Shown: positions 1 through 12,241 of the stretch, in pieces | Layout of the letters: the number at the start of each line of letters is the position of its first letter | Position numbering within the stretch: the stretch's first letter is position 1 | Assembly (NCBI GenBank): GCA_014529385.2 | Contig: CM043955.1 | Coordinates: 135,108,108-135,172,107 of the forward strand | Origin: Adiantum capillus-veneris | Lineage: Eukaryota > Streptophyta > Polypodiopsida > Polypodiales > Pteridaceae | Length of the DNA stretch: 64,000 nucleotides | Direction: 5' to 3' | Translations under genes and position numbers: made by a program | The notes under the pieces: model-generated | What the model saw: the letters and a program-made list of their open reading frames with translations, nothing else | What the model was told of the DNA's origin: nothing | The model's database searches: none

Positions 1-272
1 AGCCACACAACATGTGCCTCCCTTACTTTCCACTCCAGGAAACAACCTTTACTCAGATTAATTCTCCGTAGATGATGACCAAGACACCATAAACTCTACG
101 TGCCATCCCGCCTATGCGCTTGCCTCATGAAGTCCTCACTATGTGTCCTAGTCTCCTCTGCAGGCTGCCCATGAAAGCATTGCCACCTTCTCATGCCTGC
201 GTGCTTATCCACCCAGTGTCCTCCCACGTTGCAAATCCTTGCGCCTTTACACCCTTAAAACTCTCAGGTGCT

Positions 273-828
<556 letters not shown>

Positions 829-1557
829 CTATAGTTCTAGGCTTTTACTTCTCCCAGGTTGAGAACATGGCATGGGTAGCCCTAGAGCAGTCTCCCGAGT
901 CTCAATTGCTCCGAGCGTATAGATCATCACTCTACTTTCTTGTATAATCTCTGAGAAGCTTGCCACATCAAGGTCTTCCTCAAACACACGACGGTTTCTC
1001 GCTTGCCATATATGGTGAAAGAAGAAGTACATGATAGTTTGAGTGCAGACAAGAAGAGCAAGACTACCCATCTTCTTGTCACCAAGGAACATATCAGTCT
1101 TAAAGAACCCGATCTGCCATGTCATTTGGATCCACTTGCATATTTTCCCTGCGAGGCCTGTGATCGTTTGACATTCCATGAAAACGTGGGCCAGATCTTC
1201 ACTAGCTATCTTGCACCCCATGCAACGATCGGACCCAATTCCTCTTTCCTAGATTTTTACGTCCGTCGGTAGAGCACCCCACATCACCTTCCACAAAAAT
1301 GTCTTCATAAACTTCAGCCACTTTGGCTTCCAAATATTCTCCATGACTTCTTCCCACCGATCTTCTGGCCAATGCCTCTTCCATATGATGTTGAGGGGGC
1401 TAGACCACTTATTCTCGTACATTAATGCATGATAGATGCCTTGAGAAAGGGGTTTCGAGAAAAGACTACTTCTAGGCCATCTCCAAGCGTTCCGCTCAAA
1501 CCCAGACTCACAGATCGCATTGTCTAGCTCTTTTTGGCTTTCTAAAAGAAACCCTTA
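829..1557 (-). pseudogene. LINE-type retrotransposon fragment, C-terminal zf-RVT region
   Basis: Read on the minus strand, one frame runs about 243 codons and is broken only by a TAG at 1249-1251. The N-terminal part has a Trp-rich block (NAWRWPRSS, then ENIWKPKWLKFMKTFLWKV) followed by WGALPTD. Downstream comes a Cys/His block, CMGC then HVFMEC, about 13 residues apart. This order is the signature of the zf-RVT region that follows the reverse transcriptase in plant LINE ORF2 proteins. The polymerase core and the endonuclease are absent, so this is a truncated relic. The boundaries are where the frame stops making sense; no poly(A) tail or target duplication was found. LINE origin is likely; the subfamily is not determined. 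Confidence 0.75.
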
Positions 1558-1650
1558 GTGTTGTGTTGGGTTAGGGGGACTTTCATTGTTTTTAGTGCAT
1601 GATGGAGACTTATCTTTCATTTCACATTCTGACATGTCTTTACTTTTTGT

Positions 1651-1706
1651 GCATTCTATTGTTTTAGAATGCTAAAGTGAAGCTTCACCTTACATAATTT
1701 TAATAA

Positions 1707-1745
<39 letters not shown>

Positions 1746-1832
1746 TTTTTTTTGCATTCTATTGTTTTAGAATGCTAAAGTGAAGCTTTATCTAGTATAG
1801 TTCTAATAAATTCTATATACACACACACACAT
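1651..1832. repeat. Imperfect direct duplication ending in (AC)n tracts
   Basis: A block starting GCATTCTATTGTTTTAGAAT occurs at 1651 and again at 1754, offset 103 bp. Each copy runs into an AC tract (1712-1742 and 1818-1832). The copies differ by a few substitutions and by tract length. Segmental duplication mediated by the microsatellite is the simple reading. Confidence 0.85.
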
Positions 1833-2172
1833 ATTAATTAGTTCTTTTTATTTCACCTTTCATTTCACAATTTCACATAGCATTACATTTTTTGCATTTT
1901 ATAGCTTGATTTCAATCAATGTTAACGTTCGAAAAAGTCTCTTTAATTAAGCGGCTCTGTTGATCGAGTTTCTTTCTCACAAAGAAGAAAATCGGAAGTA
2001 TTAGCAAAAAATTTGAGATTTGCAAAAATTTTGGACGACTTCTCACATATTTCATCGATTTTTCTTTCGTTTACCATGGTTTGCAGCTAGCTAGTCTTGA
2101 TTTTCAATCGGCTCAAGACTAAGCTGAGACAATCCTTTTCCAAGCACTGATACGAGTTTAATTCAACCTAAT

Positions 2173-2526
2173 AATTACATTTTCAAGGATCGTAGGGACA
2201 TACTCGTTCTAACTAAAATATAATCATTACCTCATAATATTCCCACCCTCACTTACATTAACCCTTTGGGACATTCTCCTTCTCTTTCCTTCCGCTGTGC
2301 CTTGCAGAACGAGCCCGCCCCGAGCTACCCTCCTCTCAAGTCTCTGCACTCAGATATGTATCCTCGCTTTCCTCCACCCTACCTCATGCATGCTACCCCA
2401 TCTTGTCTGGGAGCAAGTAGCAAGGAGCTCCAGCAAGGATCACGCGCAAGAGACAGAAGAGAGAAAGATCCGAGCAAATTTTGCAACAACAAGCTGAGGA
2501 AGAGTAGTGTACGGACCACCAATCGC

Positions 2527-2572
<46 letters not shown>

Positions 2573-2754
2573 CTTCCTTCCCTTCAGATCTGGTGATTGC
2601 ATGTGGAGAAAGGCCTTCAATTCAGCTGTTGTCGTCGGTTGCCTTCTCTCCAAGTCGACTGCCAGCTCGCATACAACTCAGCAGCCCCTAACGCTTAAAA
2701 GATCTCCTAAGATTCGTGGCAAAATTACATCTTCAAGGATCGTAGGGACATACT
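2173..2754. repeat. 32-bp direct repeat pair 550 bp apart
   Basis: The 32-bp stretch at 2173-2204 recurs at 2723-2754 with one mismatch; its core is AAGGATCGTAGGGACATACT. The intervening 518 bp holds a GA microsatellite and no convincing gene. The pair may be the remains of short LTRs or a local duplication. Confidence 0.75.
2538..2569. repeat. (GA)n microsatellite
   Basis: GA run of 16 units preceded by a short GT run. Confidence 0.95.
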
Positions 2755-2986
2755 TATTGTTTTTGAAAGCCGTTGTGACCCTTTCACTTGTTAACACTAA
2801 TTTGACTAACTAAATGCTAGAACACCAAGCACCCGAAAAATAGCGATCCTTGAACTGACCAGCGAAAGACAGGATGGACGGCGGCCTTCTCTTCTTCATC
2901 GTCACGCTTGGCTTTGCAGCTGTGGGCTTGCTCGCATCTCTGGGTGTTCCCATCGTTTATAACAAAGGCTCTTCTACCAATCGGTG

Positions 2987-2988
<2 letters not shown>

Positions 2989-3019
<31 letters not shown>

Positions 3020-3040
3020 ACACACACGCACGCACGCACA
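2989..3040. repeat. Compound (CT)n-(AC)n microsatellite
   Basis: CT run 2989-3016 followed directly by an imperfect AC/GC run to about 3040. The short frame starting at 2874 that crosses it shows no family similarity. Confidence 0.95.
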
Positions 3041-3337
3041 TAGACATTCTGACGGTAACATAAACGAGATAGATATATGTAGTGGGTCATCTTCTTGTAT
3101 CTGGTCAAAATCCGCTAGATCGTGTATGCCTGGTTTGAAGTGTGTGGTTGGTTGACCCTCTCGTGGCCATTGCAAGGGTAAATCCTCTGATGATAATTTG
3201 TGGTGTATTTGTGTTTGTGGGAGTCAAAGATCCTCAATCCAACGAGGGTTGCTCGGAGTGTCCTGAACATGCCGGCTGCAAAACGTAGGCAATGGCCATC
3301 ATGTCAAAGTGCAGCGGAAGGTGTGTTAAAAGGGAAC

Positions 3338-3339
<2 letters not shown>

Positions 3340-3389
<50 letters not shown>
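3340..3389. repeat. (GA)n microsatellite
   Basis: Perfect GA run of 25 units. Confidence 0.97.
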
Positions 3390-3392
<3 letters not shown>

Positions 3393-3609
3393 CAGGTGGA
3401 TAGATTACATGGCATTATGCACCTCCTCAGTGGTTTCTCCTCCACTCATCATACAGACCACCATGACATTGTTCTAGTCGAGTTGTCACTATAGTGGTTC
3501 TCAACCTTACATTCAGCTTGTACACCCCACGTGATAGGCTATTTTGGCATCCACTGGGGATTATATTGTACTCAGTAATATACAGCCCTGATTTTTCCAA
3601 AAAAAAAAA

Positions 3610-3611
<2 letters not shown>

Positions 3612-3660
<49 letters not shown>
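3612..3660. repeat. (GA)n microsatellite next to the Penelope-like fragment
   Basis: GA run after an A12 run, ending about 70 bp before the reverse-transcriptase frame. The 5' truncation of that element lies close to this tract. Confidence 0.97.
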
Positions 3661-3663
<3 letters not shown>

Positions 3664-3729
3664 ACTAAAACGGGATGAAGTCCGAAACTCCCCTCTAAGG
3701 GCCCCCCCTCTCTATCGCTAGAGAGGTAT

Positions 3730-4929
3730 TTGCCTTTTCGTAACACCTCTTTGATCGAGGTTTCCAAATGGCTTAGTTATTGTTTCAAAGCCATTTTACC
3801 TAACGTAAATGAATTGTGGAATAATATGCTAAAGGAAGCAGACGTACCTACCGATTCAAGTTGGATTTTAAATGATTCAGTAGGCGTGATTCCTGTTTTA
3901 AAGTTTTTGAACTCTTCAAGAAGCCTTAAGGATAAATCTTCTCCTTTATGTCTCCAAACTTTTGACTTTACAACGCTATACACGAAGCTAAATTTGGAGG
4001 ACCTTAAATTTAGAGTCAAGTCTCTTATTTCAAAAGTTTTTGCGTACAAGCTTGAGAAGGATAGGTACAAGGCATTGCTAGTAGAAAAGTCAGCCTTGAA
4101 CTTTGACTTCTTATGGCTGAAAAATAAGAATGTAGATGTAGACAAAGGAAGAAAGAGATTCACCAGGATTGTAGATGACATTGACATCATATCTTGAATA
4201 GATTTTCTTTTGGACAATTTATATATAACCATCGACGACTCTCTTTTCAAGCAAACAATTGGTATCCCTATGGGCACCAATTGTGCTGTTTTTCTTGCTA
4301 ATTTCTATCTTTTTACTTATGAGTTTGATTTTATGGAGCGTCTTGTCCTTGCTAACACTTGCCCAATATTTTTGCACAAGTTATGCAATGTAAGACGCTT
4401 TGTAGATGATCTTTTTGTCCCTGACGTTCCTTCTTTTCAAGTTTTTATGTACTTGAATTCGAGTTCTGTAGGCGGAGGAATTTATCCCAAAGAGTTTTGT
4501 GAACTTAACTGTACCACAAATAGTGATTGTTGTGCCTTTTTAGACCTTAAGATTTTTCAGAATCCCTTGGGATTAGAAGTAGATATCTATGATAAGCGTG
4601 TTGAACCAGAATATGCCAATCTAAAAATCATCCGCATGCCTCACATTTCTTCGAACATTTCTCTTTTAGCTAAGTATGGTGTCATTTGCTCTCAACTATT
4701 TAGATTTTCTCGTCTTTGTTCTAGTAAATCTACTTTTGTTGTTCAATCTTGCCATCTTATTTCTTTACTAGTTGAAAAAGGACACTCATTCAAAAGAATC
4801 ATGAAAAAAGTTCGTTCATTTTTGCATCGTAGTAAGTTTATTTTTAGTGTTTCTTCCTTTGGAATGTTCAAGATAATCAGTAGTAAATTCAATAGAAGTG
4901 GGGAGCTAAAAAGCCCACTTATTGTTTGA
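3730..4929 (+). pseudogene. Penelope-like element reverse transcriptase, one in-frame stop
   Basis: A single frame of about 400 codons is interrupted only by TGA at 4195-4197. Motif A is FDFTTLYT (catalytic Asp codon at 3964-3966). Motif B is QTIGIPMGTNCA, beginning at 4252. Motif C is RFVDDLF with the Asp-Asp codons at 4405-4410. Downstream are CAFLDLKI and an H-S-N...SQLFRFSRLC block. DFT-LYT, IPMG and FLD together are typical of Penelope-like retroelements and unlike Ty1, Ty3 or LINE polymerases. I see no GIY-YIG endonuclease motif on either side, so this is either an endonuclease-lacking type or a truncated copy. The start is not a true initiator: the frame opens upstream towards a GA microsatellite and the first ATG is internal. 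Family placement is inference from motifs. Confidence 0.8.
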
Positions 4930-6863
4930 CTTAATAACACCTTATGGTGTTGTTTTGATCTTTAGCGCTTCTAGTATTTTCACTATAGCTTGACAATTGC
5001 TAGCCTTTATCATGGTTGAGTATGCCCATCACCTTTGGAGGGTGATAGAAACTCAGCTCGTTGGTTTTGTAGAGTACGTTCAAAGCATGAATGGCCTCTA
5101 TATAAACCTGCACCTACTCTTGGGCACTGACGACGTGAGTAGGGATGTCATAGTTGTTGTCCAAGCTATGCATGATAAAGGTGATAATCTTATTCTTCCT
5201 GTTTGGACAAGCAGTGAAGTTGAGATCACATATCGTCAAGTTTGGTTCTTTGCTCTTCGTAGGTTTGTAGTAGTATTCATTTTTCGATTTCATATTTAGT
5301 TTGCCTGAGGACTGAAGAATGTGTTCCATTATAAGTTGTGTGAAGTTTGATTTCTAGGATTAAGTTTTTACGATGTCTTATCCTTTTTTTTTTTTGTGCT
5401 TAAAGTTGAGTACTTGTTTTAAGCCAAGTAAGTTGCGTCAACTTATTTTTACACATGCCTTTTCTAAAAACATTTTGAAGTTAATAATGTTTTGTTTTAT
5501 CTAGTTTTGTTTCGTAGCAAACAAAGTGATTTAGTTTGTTTGTTTGTTTGTTTTTGTTTTTCTTTTCTTTTCGTGTGTCCTTTGCTTTTATAGTTTTATG
5601 AGTGCTTTATTCCCTCTTATAATTCGTGAGTTCAGACTATTCTGAACTTATGAAGGTATATATAGGTATTTGCTTTAGATTGCACAAATGGTGATAGTGG
5701 ATGTGGATGTTGAGATGTTGATTGGATCTTGTGGTAAATGCTTGGATTTGCGAGGCTAAGGGTTGACAGTGCAAAACACTAGTGATGCTGACTTAGATTT
5801 GCAATTGAGATGAGGTGATGGGTTGAACACTGAAGGACTGATCTGAGGTGCTGTTGAGGACTAAAAATGCTGATGTTCTGAAGAAGATTAGGGCTGCAAA
5901 TAGTGGATTTGAAGGCTGAAATCTGCAATGGCTTGGTCTGCTCCATGGTGCTGATAAGGAAGGAAAATGCTGATACTTGTTGCTGGCTGAAAATGCTATT
6001 GTTGTTGATGATGGAAACGATGGTGAGGATGCTGGGCACCGTGTGCCCATGTGGTACTGGGTACTAACCCAAGTCGGTCAACAAGGTGACGTAAGGGGTT
6101 CCTTTATAACTTGACAATGTGGGGTAGAGCAAATGTCTAGATAATATACCCCATGACTTCGCTAAAAAGTCACTTATAATTGTTAATAAGTTAATAACTC
6201 ATTATGAGAGGTGCTTAACATATAGGTAAACTACCTAGGCCGAACCCTAAAACTGTAATGGGAACACTCCCCAATGCCTACACCTAGCATACACTGGCTG
6301 TGCTCATGTGCAATTAGAGGGTATGCAACTACTCTTAAGTGCCTAGATATGCATGCCCTACGGTTTCAACACACTTCTTAGGCTATCTTAAACAATAGAA
6401 GTAGGAGTCAGCTTGTCCACATGCATATAGGGTTAGATGTGTACTTACTCACAGATAATCGGGCTGGACATTGACCGACTGCCACCCTTAGATTATAGTC
6501 TAGATTGCCCCATATCCTTCCTGAACCAGATTGAATTGGATCGAGTCTTCAGAGTAGATGTTATGACTCATGAGGATTGAGACAGAGAGGACATGGACCC
6601 AACAAAGATGTTCTATAGGAACCACTTCCTACACCTCTCTTGCTTATTAGACCAGAGTACATGGACATCCACCTTTCCCATGGTATGCAAGTTGTCATTG
6701 GACAGAGTTGCACCTCTTCACATAGTTAGAGGACCGAGACAGGCAGATGGACAACCACCTGAGTGGAGCACAGGATTTGTGAGCTTCGGGGCCGAGAACT
6801 GGAGACAAAGGAACACTATATTTGCAGATGCATAGTATGCTGCATTTCTATGAAGCATAGTAT
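4930..6863. other. No gene recognised
   Basis: The first 400 bp follow the Penelope-like frame; an open stretch at 4997-5299 has no motif I can name. The rest is T-rich (TTTG repeats near 5538-5552) and then diverged sequence with many short shadow frames. No LTR, PBS or tRNA is visible. A short GCATAGTATGCT repeat occurs twice just before the solo LTR. Confidence 0.5.
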
Positions 6864-6868
6864 GCTAC

Positions 6869-7631
6869 TGTCACGTGACGCATCCCAACCCTATGTGTCC
6901 ATGGACAAGCTACACCATAGCAGGGTTCCCTTCAGTTCAGTCAGTCTAGATTAGCAGTGATCTGGCACTTTTGTGAGTCTATTCGTAGACCGTGCATGCC
7001 CAGTCACTTAGCATAGATGCATATCCTCCGGTTGCCACAGCATGTTCATCGGAATTCCCATCAGAATCCATTAGCATCAGTTAGGGGAATTTTCCAGTGC
7101 ATTTAGCCTATTTTCCTATTTATTGGTTATTTTCACTTATTATTTTTAAGTGACTTTCCTACAAAAGTAGGTAGGGCAATTTTGCTAAGTTAATATATAA
7201 GCAAACCCAAGTTAGCACTTTCTGGCTGCTCAACATGCAACTTCTCAGCAAGACCAACCCCCGCGACTACTCTGGTGTTTTCTCCACAGAAGACCTAGCG
7301 TTTTTGCATCAGATCAGCCTCGGCGATTTGTGGACAGCAGATCAGCCCCGGCGTCATCACGACACATCAGATCAGCCTAGCGTTTTTGCATTTGCAGAAC
7401 CCCGGCGACAGAAGGACCAATTTCAGCCCTTGGCGTTTTTGGATTTCAGCAGCAAATTAAGACCGGCATCATTCACCTAAAGTGTAGCAGATTCAGCCCG
7501 TAAAGACCATCAGTTTTCAGCCCTAAGAAACCTCATTTTTCAGCCAAGAAAACGCAGCCAAAACAGTCATTTTCAGCCACCGAATCAGTCCCGAAATTCA
7601 GTGATTAGAAGATCTCAGATTTCAGCCATCG

Positions 7632-7662
<31 letters not shown>

Positions 7663-7975
7663 TGGCATAGACCAAGTTGCATAGTCCATTGCATACGCAT
7701 TGTACACCTTTGTGCAATCAAAGAATAGACCACTCTCGCCGACGAGAGTGGGGCCTTCGGAGGAGGGTTTTAGAACCTCTCGGTGTCGTATCTCTTCTCT
7801 CTCCTTCTCTCAGTCTCATTCACTTGCACGCACAATATCCACTCACTTTGTTCGTGATCATAGCACTCTCCATAAGACGGAAAGCTCTCTCTTTCCCTAA
7901 GAACTAAAAGGAACCTTGAGCAATAAAGATAACTAATCTTGAGAAAATACAACATTCATTCCGCTGCACCTAATA
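6869..7975 (+). mobile_element. Solo LTR, family A copy 1, TSD GCTAC
   Basis: The segment begins TGTCACGTGAC and ends CACCTAATA. It is flanked by a perfect 5-bp duplication, GCTAC at 6864-6868 and 7976-7980. The same sequence recurs at 12857-14047 with its own target duplication, which fixes both ends independently. Inside are a TATA-like AATATATAAGC near 7191, a GTC triplet run near 7630 and AATAAAG near 7922. No PBS or coding region follows, so it is a solo LTR formed by LTR-LTR recombination. The terminal TA in place of CA is probably a mutation, since copy 2 ends in CA. Confidence 0.92.
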
Positions 7976-7980
7976 GCTAC

Positions 7981-9719
7981 ATTGCTATGACATACGGGGG
8001 AGGTATCACTTGTCAAGTGCACATGGCTCTGTATGCCACAGGGACATGCTTCATCGACTTGTAGAGCCAAGTTTCCATCTATCCCTAGATAGCATTAGTA
8101 CGGACAATTTTTTGAGCCTCCATTTTTCGATGAGTCCATTAGATTAGGTTTTCTAGTTTTCGAGCCCTCTTGCATAAATGGATTTTACAAGTGTTTTGAC
8201 AAATTTTTTTGCACTTTGGTGGACATCTGGCATGACGAGCATGTAGGTCTAGATTAGAGGAACGTGAGAGTCCAGTCGTTTTGTCAAATGGGTCACAAAA
8301 TAGTGAGTTATCGTGAGAAGACTCGCATGTGCGCACATTTTCTCGACTTGGCACAATTTTCCCAAAGGTCAGTATATAAGGAGCACATTGGCTAGCGTTT
8401 TGGTATCACTCTTGGGAGCGCTAGAATTAAGCCTAGCGTGTTTGCAAGTAGGAGATCCTTGGTATTTTGCTCCTAGCTCGCAAATCAGCACAGTATTTTC
8501 AGTGTTCAGCAGATTAGCCCAGCGTTTTCAGATTTCAGCCCTTTCCCTTGACACAACTGGCCCGCATTTGTCACTGCTAACCTCTCCGTTGCAGCCCCCG
8601 ATGTCGTGCAGCTCCGCTCCCATGCCAAGAAAGATACTAGGAAGATGCACATCAAGCTTAATTGAAGCTTACCTGATTAATGATTAGTGTTCAGGGCTTG
8701 TTAACAGGCTAGTTTTACGATTAATGTATGCCAGACGCGGCTTTAAAAGGCCAACAGATGCCTTAATGATGCTAAAAATGAGTATGCTTGAAGTGATTAC
8801 AGATGGGAGATTATGGTCTTGAACTGCAATGCTTGAAGTGCTCTACCGGTCTATCTTTACGACTCGTCGTGGAGCTACGGTGAGGAAGTTATGTCAGCTT
8901 GAAGTTTGAGTTGATGCAGATTCGTACTGGATTGGGCAACTGCAGCTGAGGGGACAGAAATGAAGTGAATGCATGGGCCTAAAGTGCCCACTTTGTGGAG
9001 GACGTCGGTTTTTTCAGATCAGCAATCGGAGTTACAGTTACCAAGATATTGCCAGATTAAATTTCCCTAGGGCGAGTTCCGTGCCAGGTCGGTTGCCTCG
9101 GTCGTTGTGCCATCTGGGAATTTTACAGCCTCAACCATGGTTTGTATGCGTTCTATGCAGCTTGAGAAGTCTAAAGGAATTTACGGCTTGTCAGACCGAG
9201 TCCCGATTGATGAAATAATATGGGTGTCAGTTGCCGGCACTGCTGAGCTGGATGATTTTTGGCTATTTTCAGCAGATGCAAAGAGAGGATAACTCTCCAA
9301 ATGCAATCACATATGCTTGTAGCTTGAAGGAAAACTGCACCATGCAAAACATTGACATGGGCAACAAAACTCACGATGATATTGTCAGTCGAGGGTTGCT
9401 GTGAAAAGATGTCGTGCGAGGCAATGTCTTTGTTAAAGTGCTTGGTCATTATGTATGCCAAATGTGGTGTCCCTTGAGGGGAACCGGCCGCTCAAAAGGC
9501 TTAAGGCCGCCCATAAACTTGAAATGGCCGCCCAAGGTGGGAAGTGGCTGCCCATGACCTCAAGAGGAGGGTCCGCCCATGGGATGGCCACCCAATTAAA
9601 GAAAAGGGGTTTTTAGTGTGGACAAGGAGGGAGATAAAGAGAGAGGGCATCGTTGCCCCTCTTCAAAAGCAAGCTTTGATAAGTTTTTTTTAATGGGGAG
9701 AAGTGGAAAAGTCATGCAA
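7981..9719. other. No gene recognised; possible decayed LTR material
   Basis: A TATA-like AGTATATAAGGAGC lies near 8371, followed by CAGCGTTTTC and TTTCAGCCC words like those in nearby LTRs, suggesting an old LTR remnant. At 9478-9598 there are four degenerate GGCCGCCCA words. No coding frame shows family similarity. Confidence 0.45.
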
Positions 9720-9915
9720 AGTTAGGGAAAAGAAGAGGTGGAAGAGAAAGGAGAGCGCCGTGGAGAGAGAGAAAAGGAGAAGATGAAGAGAAGGAAAAGA
9801 AAGAGGAAAGAAGAAGAAGAAAAAAAAAAAAGAAAGAAGAAGAAGAAAAGGAAAGAAAGAAGAAGAAAAAGAAGAGAAGGAAAAGAAAGGGGAAGAAAGA
9901 AGAGGGGAAAGAGCC
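9720..9915. repeat. Almost pure purine tract
   Basis: About 195 bp of nearly uninterrupted A and G on the plus strand, purest at 9797-9912. Apparent Lys/Arg/Glu-rich or Phe/Leu/Ser-rich frames are by-products of the composition. Such tracts can form triplex DNA; no function is claimed. Confidence 0.9.
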
Positions 9916-9959
9916 ACGGCAAGGAGGGGGCTCTCGCTCGGACTCGGCCGCGTTAAAGA

Positions 9960-9960
<1 letters not shown>

Positions 9961-9991
<31 letters not shown>

Positions 9992-10193
9992 GACCTTGAA
10001 GCAAGAAGGCAGGATGACACCAAAGGGGAATTGCATGAGGAGGAGGATTGGAACGTGCGGAGGGGGAGAAGTAGAAGAAGGGACTCGAGGTCTCTCTCTC
10101 GCCTCAACCTCAAGGAGAAAAGCATGACAGAAGAGTCGCAGAAGGGGACAAGGATTGAAACGTGAGGAGGGTGATCAAGAAAGAAAAGGACTC

Positions 10194-10234
<41 letters not shown>

Positions 10235-10303
10235 GAGGAGCAAGCAGTAAGACTATTTCTCTCGTCCATGAGTAAGCAAGTCTCTCTCTCTCTCTCTCTC
10301 TCT
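9961..10303. repeat. Three (CT)n tracts
   Basis: CT runs at 9961-9988, 10196-10231 and 10281-10303, separated by purine-rich DNA. No gene is recognised from 10304 to 10879. Confidence 0.95.
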
Positions 10304-10879
10304 GAAATCTTAAGCAGTCTTAAGCAGAAGGAATCCAGCTTTCTCTCATCTCATAAGGAGCAAGTAAGCTCACTCTCTCGAGCTCGAAAAGAGAATTCAC
10401 CAATGGCATACAGAGCCTGAAGGCAATCAGAGCAAGTTGAGTAGAGGAGAAGTCGAAGCTTGTGAGCAGCAATTAAGGCAGTGCAAAGCAAATAGAGCAG
10501 GAAGCTGCAGAACATTTGAGAAAAATTGAAGCATGATGATTGACATAGTGAACTTAAATGAAGTTTGCAAAATCTTGAAGGTAGTTGAAGCAAATAAGGC
10601 GACACGAGAGAATTTCCATCACCGTCATCAACTTGAAGATTGATTAATCATCTTGTTAAGTCTTGGTGTCGTTAACGGCCCGGTTAATCTTGTAAATCGG
10701 GAGCTTAAACTCCTAGTTATCAGATGATCCAAGTGACGGTGCTGTTAACAGTCCGCCTTGGCTAAGGATTAAGTTGTACTAAAAGTTTGACTCGATTAAT
10801 TGAAGTTTACGGTGATTGCCAGAGCCACTTGCATATGTTGTTCTCGTTCTCTCTCCTTCACACCTCTCACAACCAGAGG

Positions 10880-11013
10880 CCCCGCGCCTACCCGGCTCAC
10901 GTTTCGAACCCATATCCCCCGACACCGGTACTTCGGCAGCCCATTGCCCCGCGCCTACTCGGCTCACGTTTCGAACCCATATCCCCCGACATCGGTACTT
11001 CGGCAGCCCATTG
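10880..11013. repeat. Tandem duplication of a 67-bp unit
   Basis: Units 10880-10946 and 10947-11013 differ at only two positions. Each includes GGCTCACGTTTCGAACCCAT. The GTTTCGAACCC word resembles a T-arm or pol III B box, but no acceptor or D arm is present. Confidence 0.92.
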
Positions 11014-11636
11014 AGCCTCTTCTTGGCCATTCCCTCACCACATGGAGTGCTCCCATTGCTGCCCATCATCGGCTCTGTCATTATCTGCGTTTTCAGCCTT
11101 GCTTTATGCAACGGATCGGCTGCGTTTTTGCAGCCAGATCTGTGTTTTGCAGCCAGCTTTCAGCCCTTCATTCCTCTCACATCGGGAGCACAAATCAGCC
11201 CTAGATCTACCCCTTGGTGGCCATTATTAGGAACCCCTCATTGAGACGGATCCAATGGTGCATAAAATTAACCCCGGAGGTGCTTCATTTTGAAGAGTTA
11301 TTGCGGCAACATTCCCCATTCGAGTCAGTAGAGTCTGCACTTGAGGTATTACATGTGTGTACATTCCATTTCTGCAATCAAAAGCAAATACCACATTGGC
11401 AACGGTATGGGGGGCCCTTGAAAGGGTTGGTTGGGACCCCATTGGGTGTCATTCTCGAGAGGAACGTCGATTGGCGGCCGAAGCCAAGGCTCGTAGACGA
11501 GAGCGCGAGGCAGACACCGAGGCTCGTAGGCGGGAAAGGACAACCATGCGTGATCTCATCACAACCCTAGCAGTCCGATCGGATACTTCTTCATTGGAGC
11601 TTGATTGCCTTTGGGACAGTTTGCTTTTGGAGATTA
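11014..11636. other. No gene recognised
   Basis: Contains TTTTTGCAGCC and TTTCAGCC words like those in the LTRs. A frame at 11357-11671 has an Arg/Glu-rich stretch but no recognisable domain. Confidence 0.45.
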
Positions 11637-12177
11637 TGTCACAAACTGATGATGTGGCAGGACACCCGTGAAATGTGCTGACGAAAGGCTGACGTGGCAG
11701 CCAACGTAAATTCCGTCGGAAAATGCACTGACATGTTGACGTGCCAGGCCATACGGAAAGCAGTACGGACGTCCCGCTTTTTACACTGACAGTCGTACGA
11801 ATTTCTGGAAATTGCGTTGAGAAGCTTTTTGGGCATAATACTTTAAAATTTTAAAAGCTTTTGGAGATAACCGCTTTTGAGTTTGAGATTTTTGGGGCTT
11901 TGCTTTTGGGCATCCCTTGTACCTATAAATAAGTTGGTTGGGCCTCATTACTCAGAGCATCTGGACGGAGAGTCTGAGTGTGAGTCCCCGTCGACTCTCT
12001 TTGTACTTTGTACACCGATTAATATAAAAAGAAATACCAAAAGGGGTGCCAATCTTTGGGGCCAATACCTCTGGGCACGGAACTACGCCGGGTCGTGTCG
12101 TCTTTGTGAACTGTTTTGAAGTGAATTTGTGTTTTGTCGCGGTAGAATCTTGACTTGGGGTGTCCAAGTTTGTTACA
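11637..12177 (+). mobile_element. Chromovirus-family 5' LTR (truncated element 1)
   Basis: Begins TGTCACAAACTGATGATGTG and ends GTTTGTTACA, one base before a primer-binding site. Copies of the same LTR type start at 17900, 24192 and 38997. A TATA box (TATAAAT near 11924) precedes the conserved block AAGGGGTGCCAATCTTTGGG (12041-12060) and CACGGAACTACGCCGGG. No matching duplication is seen around the whole element because its 3' half is missing. Confidence 0.88.
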
Positions 12178-12178
12178 G

Positions 12179-12190
12179 TGGTATCAGAGC
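12179..12190 (+). promoter_or_regulatory. Primer-binding site, initiator tRNA-Met type
   Basis: TGGTATCAGAGC directly follows the LTR. It is the standard plant primer site complementary to the 3' end of initiator tRNA-Met. Confidence 0.92.
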
Positions 12191-12241
12191 CCGATTGATT
12201 TCTCTTCTATTGGGAAATCCGATTCTTTTCTTGCGACACTT

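Noticed and set aside
9712-10269. 185-codon minus frame rich in Phe, Leu and Ser, and its Lys/Arg/Glu partner
   Set aside because: Composition follows from the purine tract and CT runs; no domain.
10816-11244. Overlapping frames at 10787-11244 as a proline-rich protein
   Set aside because: They follow the 67-bp tandem duplication in three frames, with no preference or motif.
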